11,759 bases of DNA from Bacillota bacterium (GTDB taxonomy: Bacteria > Bacillota > Limnochordia > JAAZLZ01), in NCBI GenBank assembly GCA_012799075.1, contig JAAZLZ010000169.1, positions 1 through 11,759 of the forward strand. Direction: 5' to 3'. The notes beneath the pieces were generated by a model. That model was not told the origin of the DNA. It made no database searches and worked only from the letters and a program-made list of their open reading frames with translations. Of the stretch, positions 6,777 through 11,759 are shown one piece after another; the first letter of the stretch is position 1, and every line of letters begins with the position of its first letter. The translations under genes were made by a program, and so were the position numbers.

Positions 6777-6803
6777 CGGGGGGAGCTTGCCAGCGTCCCC
6801 CCG
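6777..6803 (-). terminator. Strong hairpin just after the lipoprotein gene
   Basis: An 8-bp stem (CGGGGGGA/TCCCCCCG), a bulged G, three more pairs (GCT/AGC) and a TGCC loop. It starts six bases after the lipoprotein stop codon on the minus strand. No T-run follows, so it is not a standard intrinsic terminator; it may stabilise the 3' end, pause transcription, or terminate weakly. Read-through toward dctP is possible. Confidence 0.5.
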
Positions 6804-6809
6804 ACGAAT

Positions 6810-7535
6810 TTAGTCCTCAACGCGGACATACTTATAAGTGGGATAAAAATCCTGGGCAAAGAAGGTCACCGCCGACCGGATGGCTTCCCGGCGGGTGGAA
6901 TAAACATCGGCCCGGTTCGGTCTGGGAATAAACTGGAAGGGAGGCGGCTGAAGCTGTGAACCCGGCCAGTTGGGGAACCTTATGTTTTGGTAGTTTTCGC
7001 CCCGCCCCTCGGTGCTCTTGGAGTAAATGATCATCCCGCTTCGGGCGTCGACCACCCGGGCCACCATCTCCACAATAACCGTCGTCACCTGGCGGGAAAG
7101 CCAGTAGCTGTCCTCCCCTTTGGGGCCCGCAGTGTAGCGACGAGGAGGTTCGACGTTGATGTCTTCCAGATAATATGTAGCGGAGGCAATGATAAAGGCG
7201 TCTACTCCCAGCTCAGAACCGAGCTCTTGGAGTCCCCTGGGACTGGAAGTCCTCAAGGACCGGTAACCTAGAACATTTTGAAGGCGGTGTCGTTCAATGA
7301 ATGTAAATTGACCTCGGTCGCGGAAGTAATCGATCAGGACTGATTCCATTTCCCTGGCTAGGCCCGGGTCTTCGGATTCGTTGGTGAACTCCAGGATGGC
7401 GATGGTCTTGATCCCTTCCGTCGGTACTTTGGGGGGCACCTCCACCCGGACTCGTTCACCGGTGCAGCCGGTCAAAAGCAACAAGAGAAGTACGATGGGC
7501 AATATCCTATGACTCCAACAACGTTCAACCTCCAT
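6810..7535 (-). CDS. Lipoprotein with CsgG/LpoB/TolB-N-like domain
   Basis: A predicted secreted lipoprotein of 241 residues. The signal peptide has a basic start, hydrophobic core IVLLLLLL and lipobox LTGC with lipidated cysteine C24. After a proline-rich linker, the domain from about residue 42 follows the CsgG/LpoB/TolB-N pattern: KTIAILEFTNESED (43-56), a helix, FTFIERHRLQNVLGYRSL (77-94), LGSELGVDAFIIASATY (105-121) and VARVVDARSGMIIYSKS (158-174). CsgG itself is a curli-export pore; many distant members are of unknown role or act as lipoprotein partners of envelope enzymes. No curli genes are visible here. The start has AGAGGTGG upstream. It is divergent from the ABC operon with a 122 bp gap in which I see no clear promoter. 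Lipoprotein nature is sure; family assignment is moderate; function unknown. Confidence 0.85.
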   Translation of the reverse strand: MEVERCWSHRILPIVLLLLLLTGCTGERVRVEVPPKVPTEGIKTIAILEFTNESEDPGLAREMESVLIDYFRDRGQFTFIERHRLQNVLGYRSLRTSSPRGLQELGSELGVDAFIIASATYYLEDINVEPPRRYTAGPKGEDSYWLSRQVTTVIVEMVARVVDARSGMIIYSKSTEGRGENYQNIRFPNWPGSQLQPPPFQFIPRPNRADVYSTRREAIRSAVTFFAQDFYPTYKYVRVED

Positions 7536-7657
7536 GAACTAACCACCTCTTTCGCACACATAGGGTGACATCGATAGTATTCTTAGCTTTGAAAGGGAAT
7601 TCCTCCTGGGGGAACGAATTATCGGATCAAGGCACAAATGAGTGAGGGGGCCAACGG

Positions 7658-8800
7658 ATGCCATTTTCCCTTTGGATGGCCGCACGTTACATCTTCCATC
7701 GCCCTCGGGTCAGCGGGGTCGCCGCCGGGGGCGTGGCGGTGGCGGTGGCAGTAATGATTATGGTCATGGGCATCACTAATGGCCTCAACGACTATTTGAT
7801 CCAGCGCCTGCTGGGGCTGGAGGCCCACCTTGAGCTCTTGGCCGGGGTGGACTTGCCCTTGGAGGGGTTTGAAGCATGGCAGTCCTCCGTGGGCAAAGAG
7901 CCCTATGTCCAGTCCGTCGAGCCCTATGTCCAGGGTCAGGTCCTCCTGGGCCGGACCGGACTCCTTCCCCGGGGGGTATACCTGCGGGGACTAAGGGACC
8001 CCAAAGTCCAACTTGCCCCCTACTTGACCGTCAGATCCGAAGATGAAGAGGGGATCTTCATCGGGGAGGATTTAGCCCTGGCCCTGGGGCTCGATCCGGG
8101 GTCTGAAGCAATCGTCATTGGAGGCCGGGGGAACAGCCGGTCCTTTCCCGTCTTGGGGTTCTTTCGAACGGGCCTGGAAGAATACGATCGAGGAATGGTC
8201 TACCTGCCCTTGGACGCGGCCCAGGAGATGTTGGGTTATTTGCCCCATCAGGTTACGGGCCTGGCTGTGTATCTTAGCGACCCCCTTCAGGTCGGGCAGC
8301 GAGCCGAGTCCCTTCAGGCTTTGACCGGCCTTTGGGTCAGATCCTGGCAGGTTAGGCACAAAAATCTGTTGGCCACGGCCAAGGTGGAACAGAGGGCCCT
8401 GATGATCATCGTCCTAGCCACCTTCGCGGTGGCGGGGATCGGGGTGGGCAATATTCTCTGGCTTAACGTATGGGAGAAAAGACGGGATATCGGGGTGCTC
8501 CGGGCTCTGGGGGCCAAGGGCGGCCTTCTGGCCCGGATTTTCTTCTATCAAGGGGTCTTGTTGGGGGTGGCAGGGATTGTCCTTGGCTTTCTCTTGGGAC
8601 TGTCCTTGCTATTGTGGCTGCAGGGACGACCCATCCACGTGCCCGAACTTACCTTTGCCCAGCATCTTCCCGTTGTGATCAAGGGGAAGGACCTGATCCT
8701 TGCCGGGGGAGCGGCCCTGATCGTCGCCGGGGGAGCAGGTTTGGCAGCTGCCCGGGAGGTCAGTCGGCAGAAGATTGCTGAGGTCCTAGTCAGTGAATAG
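7658..8800 (+). CDS. ABC transporter permease, LolC/E (FtsX/MacB) type
   Basis: The membrane subunit of an ABC transporter of the LolC/LolE type, which in diderm bacteria extracts lipoproteins from the inner membrane. It has 380 residues in the classic layout: cytoplasmic start SLWMAARYIFHRPR, membrane segment 1 (about 17-39), a large extracytoplasmic domain (about 42-245), and three C-terminal segments (about 247-270, 292-320, 345-365). The motif WEKRRDIGVLRALGAKGGLLARIFFYQGVLLG begins at residue 272 and is the FtsX-family coupling region; GITNGLNDYL after segment 1 resembles LolC/E. GAGGGGG precedes the ATG. The next gene encodes its ATPase and overlaps by 8 bp. Only one permease is present, so it should act as a homodimer (LolF-like). 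MacB-like peptide export is an alternative, but the missing fused ATPase and the length favour the Lol type. Confidence 0.85.
   Translation: MPFSLWMAARYIFHRPRVSGVAAGGVAVAVAVMIMVMGITNGLNDYLIQRLLGLEAHLELLAGVDLPLEGFEAWQSSVGKEPYVQSVEPYVQGQVLLGRTGLLPRGVYLRGLRDPKVQLAPYLTVRSEDEEGIFIGEDLALALGLDPGSEAIVIGGRGNSRSFPVLGFFRTGLEEYDRGMVYLPLDAAQEMLGYLPHQVTGLAVYLSDPLQVGQRAESLQALTGLWVRSWQVRHKNLLATAKVEQRALMIIVLATFAVAGIGVGNILWLNVWEKRRDIGVLRALGAKGGLLARIFFYQGVLLGVAGIVLGFLLGLSLLLWLQGRPIHVPELTFAQHLPVVIKGKDLILAGGAALIVAGGAGLAAAREVSRQKIAEVLVSE
7898..7933 (+). repeat. 21-bp in-frame tandem repeat within the permease gene
   Basis: The 15-mer GAGCCCTATGTCCAG occurs twice, at 7898-7912 and 7919-7933, exactly 21 bp apart. 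It encodes EPYVQSV-EPYVQ (residues 81-92) in the extracytoplasmic domain. The second copy sits where the family normally has its P-Y-V-x-G-Q strand. Identity at every base suggests a small recent duplication or chance codon reuse. Confidence 0.7.
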
Positions 8801-9482
8801 AGGACCGGTTTTGGAACTTAAGCAAGTGCATAAGCTATATCAAGGGAAGCCTCCGGTCCATGTCCTAAGGGGAGTAGATCTAGCTGTCTTTCCGGGGGAG
8901 CTGGTGGGCATTGTAGGAGTATCCGGGAGCGGCAAGTCCACCTTGTTGAACATCCTCGGCCTGCTCGATGGACCCACCCAAGGCCGCGTGTACATCCAAG
9001 GAAGGGACTCGACCGAACTTGTCGGCGACGATGCCGCCGCCGTGCGCAGCAGCCAGTTGGGTTTTGTCTTTCAATATTCCTGCCTGCTGGCGGAGTTTAC
9101 CCTGTGGGAGAACCTAATTATCCCGATTCACCTGGCCGGGCGCCGGCCCAGCTGCGATGAACTTGCCCGGGCCCGCCGGCTTCTCCAGGACTTGGGTTTG
9201 GGGGACCTGGCTAAGCGCAAGCCCAGTGAGGCTTCCGGCGGGGAAAGGCAGCGGGCGGCCCTCGCCCGGGCCTTAGTCGGCCGACCCAAGGCTTTGCTGG
9301 CCGATGAACCGACGGGCAGCCTGGATGAAGGGAACTCCCACCTGCTATTTTCCCTATTGCGAGCATCTGTTGAGAAGGAGAGCATGGGCGCGGTGGCGGC
9401 AACCCATGATGTTGAGCTGGCCCGGCAATACTGCCATCGTCTGCTCAGGTTGTCCGGGGGAAAGCTAACCTCCATCCGATGA
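8793..9482 (+). CDS. ABC transporter ATPase, LolD/MacB type
   Basis: The cytosolic ATPase that drives the preceding permease. It has 229 residues, the normal length of LolD. Motifs are complete: Walker A GVSGSGKST (42-50), Q-loop Q94 in GFVFQYSCLLAEFTLWENL, signature region ASGGERQRAALARAL (147-161), Walker B ALLADEP (167-173) with catalytic E172, D-loop SLD (176-178) and H-loop H205 in AATHD. The signature has alanine where LSGGQ/E has leucine. The GTG start overlaps the end of the permease gene by 8 bp, so the two are translationally coupled. Family features such as E-F-T-x-W-E-N after the Q-loop fit the LolD/MacB group. Whether it moves lipoproteins or another substrate is not shown. Confidence 0.92.
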   Translation: MNRGPVLELKQVHKLYQGKPPVHVLRGVDLAVFPGELVGIVGVSGSGKSTLLNILGLLDGPTQGRVYIQGRDSTELVGDDAAAVRSSQLGFVFQYSCLLAEFTLWENLIIPIHLAGRRPSCDELARARRLLQDLGLGDLAKRKPSEASGGERQRAALARALVGRPKALLADEPTGSLDEGNSHLLFSLLRASVEKESMGAVAATHDVELARQYCHRLLRLSGGKLTSIR

Positions 9483-9504
9483 AGTGAAAAAGGGAGCGGT
9501 GCGG

Positions 9505-11759
9505 GTGTTAGTGGACAAGAAAAGATATCGAGTGCCATTAGAAGAGGCATTCCATAAGTGTGATGCATCCCGATGGGATTTTGACACGACCGAGTTCCTG
9601 CCGTCCCTTGGGGGGCTGATCGGCCAGGAACGGGCGGCCCAGGCCCTTTATTTCGGGCTTGAAGTGGACCATAAGGGCTACAACATTTTCATGACCGGGC
9701 GGGGGGGCACGGGAAAAAGCACCTACGCCCGGGAGCTCATCGGCAAGATGGCCAAGGATCGACCCCGGCCGAGGGACTGGTGCTATGTCCACAACTTCGA
9801 ACGGGTTGATCAACCCCTGGCCTTGAGCCTGCCCCCTGGGCGAGGCGGGGAATTTGTCCGGGATATCGACGAACTGATCGAGGAGCTGCAAGTTGAGCTC
9901 CCCAAGGTCTTTGAAGGGGAGGACTACGAGAAACGCCGGACAAACAGGGTCAGCGGCTTCCAAGAACGCAGCCAGGAACTGATTGAAGGACTGGAAGCCC
10001 AGGTGGAGGTTCTGGGGTTCAGCCTGCGGCGGACCGGCAGCGGCTTCATGACCATTCCGATGCGGGACGGAAAAGCTTTGGAGCAGGATGAGTTCAACAT
10101 GCTGCCCACGGAGGAGAGGCGGAAGATCGAAGAGGGCAACAAGGAAGTCCAGGCGAAATTGGGGGAGCTGCTGCGCAAGCTGCGGTCGTTGGAAAAGCAG
10201 GCCAGGGAAGAACTTCGCATCTTAGAGCAAGAGGTGGCCTTAGCTGTTGTGGAGCCCCCTGTGGCCGAACTGCAGGAGAAGTATGGGGCCTTCCCCCGGA
10301 TGGCCAACTACCTTGCCCAAATGCGGCAGAATATCATTGAGAACCTGGATGACTTCAAAGGCGAAGAGGGGGAGGAGGCGCCCCTGCCTTGGCTGCGCCA
10401 CTCCGCCCGGCTGCGGACCTTTGCTAAATACAAAGTCAATCTCTTCGTGGATAACTCCCTGACCCAGGGCGGGCCGGTTGTCTTTGAGACCAACCCGACT
10501 TTTCAAAACCTCTTTGGCAAGATTGAATATCGCCATGAACTCGGGGCGGTCAGCACCGACTTCACCTTGCTTAGGCCAGGAGCCGTTCACCGGGCCAACG
10601 GGGGCTACTTGATCTTCCAAGCGGTAGATTTGCTGCGCAACTACTGGGCCTGGGATGGATTGAAACGGGTGTTGACCACCGGCGAGATAAGGGTTGAGGA
10701 CTATGCCAACCAGTTGGGCCTATTCCCTTCAACTACCCTCAGTCCCGAACCAATTCCGGTGGAGCTGAAGGTGGTCCTCATCGGCAATCCCACCTTGTAT
10801 CATCTACTGTACAGCTTGGATGAGGATTTCCAGGACCACTTCAAGGTTAGGGCCGACTTCGATACCGAGATGGATCGGAATGAAGGCAACATTCAAGCTT
10901 ATTTGGAGTTCATTGGCACCTTCTGCCGCCGGGAGGATCTGCCCCACCTAGATAGACAGGCAGCCGCGCGGGTGGTCGATTACGGATCCCGGCTGGCCGG
11001 GGATCGGCGCAAGCTATCCACACGCTTTAGCGAGATCGGCAAGATTATCCTTGAATCCGCCGCTTGGGCTTTGCTGGAGGGCTCCCCGGTCGTCAAGGAG
11101 GAGCACGTCCTCCGGGGGCTCCGGGAGCAAACCTACCGCTCCAATCGATTGGAAGAGAAGATCCAGGAACGCATCGGCCGGGGAGATTTGATGGTGGATG
11201 TTCAAGGGTCAAAGGTGGGACAGGTCAACGGCATCTCCATCATCGATCTGGGCGACTACCGGTTTGGAAGACCCTCCCGGATCAGCGCCAGGACCTTCAT
11301 GGGCCAGAAGGGTGTCATCAATATCGAACGGGAGGTGGAGATGGGCGGCCCCATCCATAGCAAAGGGGTGTTGATCTTAAGCGGCTACCTAGCAGGCAAT
11401 TATGCTCAGGATAAGCCTTTGGCCCTATCTGCCAGCCTGTGTTTTGAGCAGCTCTACGAAGGGATCGAAGGAGACAGCGCTTCCAGCGCCGAGCTTTATG
11501 CGATTTTGTCCAGTCTCGCCGATCTGCCTATCGACCAGGGCATCGCCGTTACCGGCTCCGTCAATCAAAAAGGGGAAATCCAGCCCGTGGGAGGGATCAC
11601 GGACAAGGTAGAAGGGTTTTTTGCCGCCTGCCTTGCCAAGGGGCTAATAGGGCATCAAGGGGTTCTCATCCCCCGCCAAAACATCCCCAACCTGCTCCTG
11701 AAGGATGAAGTCCTGAGGGCCATCGAAAAAGGCGAGTTTCATATTTATGCTGTTGACCA
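9505..11759 (+). CDS. Lon-related AAA protease (LonB/AAA_32 type), 3' end missing
   Basis: An ATP-dependent serine protease of the Lon-related AAA_32 plus Lon_C family (LonB/YcbZ group), distinct from classical LonA. The frame runs off the window at residue 751; family members are about 800 residues. The GTG at 9505 has AAGGGAG eight bases upstream; in-frame GTGs at 9499 and 9511 fit less well. Order: N-terminal AAA core with Walker A GRGGTGKS (65-72), a long charged helical, probably coiled-coil insert (about 143-250), the second AAA part with HRANGGYLIFQAVDLL (362-377), then the protease domain. The catalytic dyad is S658 in EGDSASS and K701 in GGITDKVEG, 43 residues apart as in E. coli Lon (S679/K722). 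No transmembrane segment is seen. It lies 22 bp after the ATPase gene and is probably co-transcribed. Likely role is cytosolic protein quality control; link to the ABC pair is unproven. Confidence 0.93.
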   Translation, partial: MLVDKKRYRVPLEEAFHKCDASRWDFDTTEFLPSLGGLIGQERAAQALYFGLEVDHKGYNIFMTGRGGTGKSTYARELIGKMAKDRPRPRDWCYVHNFERVDQPLALSLPPGRGGEFVRDIDELIEELQVELPKVFEGEDYEKRRTNRVSGFQERSQELIEGLEAQVEVLGFSLRRTGSGFMTIPMRDGKALEQDEFNMLPTEERRKIEEGNKEVQAKLGELLRKLRSLEKQAREELRILEQEVALAVVEPPVAELQEKYGAFPRMANYLAQMRQNIIENLDDFKGEEGEEAPLPWLRHSARLRTFAKYKVNLFVDNSLTQGGPVVFETNPTFQNLFGKIEYRHELGAVSTDFTLLRPGAVHRANGGYLIFQAVDLLRNYWAWDGLKRVLTTGEIRVEDYANQLGLFPSTTLSPEPIPVELKVVLIGNPTLYHLLYSLDEDFQDHFKVRADFDTEMDRNEGNIQAYLEFIGTFCRREDLPHLDRQAAARVVDYGSRLAGDRRKLSTRFSEIGKIILESAAWALLEGSPVVKEEHVLRGLREQTYRSNRLEEKIQERIGRGDLMVDVQGSKVGQVNGISIIDLGDYRFGRPSRISARTFMGQKGVINIEREVEMGGPIHSKGVLILSGYLAGNYAQDKPLALSASLCFEQLYEGIEGDSASSAELYAILSSLADLPIDQGIAVTGSVNQKGEIQPVGGITDKVEGFFAACLAKGLIGHQGVLIPRQNIPNLLLKDEVLRAIEKGEFHIYAVD

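Larger units (their letters stand above)
6570..6809 (-). other. Leader and regulatory gap upstream of dctP
   Basis: This 240 bp gap has no convincing gene. It holds, from the lipoprotein side, a stop-proximal hairpin (6777-6803), TTGTCG repeats (6718-6766), a short stem GTCCC/GGGAC around T6 (6687-6703), and a small stem GTGCA/TGCAC (6610-6623). The dctP promoter must lie here or upstream of the lipoprotein gene. The best guess is a weak pair ACGACA (6736-6731) and TAAATT (6714-6709) with a 16 bp spacer, overlapped by the repeats. A GGTATA half-site resembling the 1503-1515 palindrome occurs at 6572-6577, between ribosome site and start codon. Confidence 0.5.

Noticed and set aside
7536..7657. 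Promoters in the lipoprotein/permease divergent gap
   Set aside because: GTGACA and TTGAAA hexamers occur but no -10 lies at a suitable distance; the GGAATTCC palindrome alone is too short to call an operator.
1..11759. tRNA, rRNA, CRISPR array, insertion sequence or phage genes
   Set aside because: Looked for cloverleaf-like segments, regularly spaced repeats, terminal inverted repeats and transposase or integrase motifs; none seen.

Overview
The window reads as a bacterial chromosome segment with dense genes, strong AGGAGG-type ribosome sites and several GTG starts. Base composition is moderately GC-rich by eye (I did not compute it). The mix of purine-rich ribosome sites, a LolC/E-like permease with a LolD-like ATPase, a CsgG-like lipoprotein and an AAA_32/LonB-type protease would suit a Bacillota lineage with an outer membrane, such as Limnochordia-type bacteria. 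That placement is inference; no rRNA or other taxonomic marker is present.

Left part (1-3710): the 3' end of an EamA/DMT permease gene converges on a fumarylacetoacetate hydrolase (FAH)-family gene. The FAH gene diverges from a two-gene operon, a mandelate racemase-type enolase-superfamily enzyme followed by a PfkB sugar kinase of the 2-keto-3-deoxygluconate (KDG) kinase type. The 124 bp divergent spacer holds a perfect 13-bp palindrome lying on an extended -10 promoter for the FAH gene. Both arms end in good intrinsic terminators.

Middle (3706-6570): a complete tripartite TRAP transporter on the minus strand, in the order solute-binding protein (dctP), small permease (dctQ), large permease (dctM). 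A strong hairpin lies between dctP and dctQ. A 240 bp gap upstream of dctP carries overlapping inverted repeats that may be an operator. Together with the left part this looks like uptake and catabolism of a sugar acid or other hydroxy acid: TRAP import, dehydration by the enolase-superfamily enzyme, then phosphorylation of the 2-keto-3-deoxy product. The FAH protein probably handles a related keto acid. No aldolase, dehydrogenase or regulator lies in the window, so the substrate is unknown.

Right part (6810-11759): a CsgG/LpoB-like lipoprotein gene on the minus strand diverges from a plus-strand operon encoding a LolC/E (FtsX-type) permease, its ATPase and a Lon-related AAA protease. The protease gene is cut by the window end. 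This half looks like cell-envelope and housekeeping functions unrelated to the sugar-acid genes.

I found no tRNA, rRNA, CRISPR array, insertion sequence or phage gene. No clearly new system is visible. The points most worth following are the substrate-orphan sugar-acid cluster with its candidate operators and the single-permease Lol-like pair beside a CsgG-like lipoprotein.
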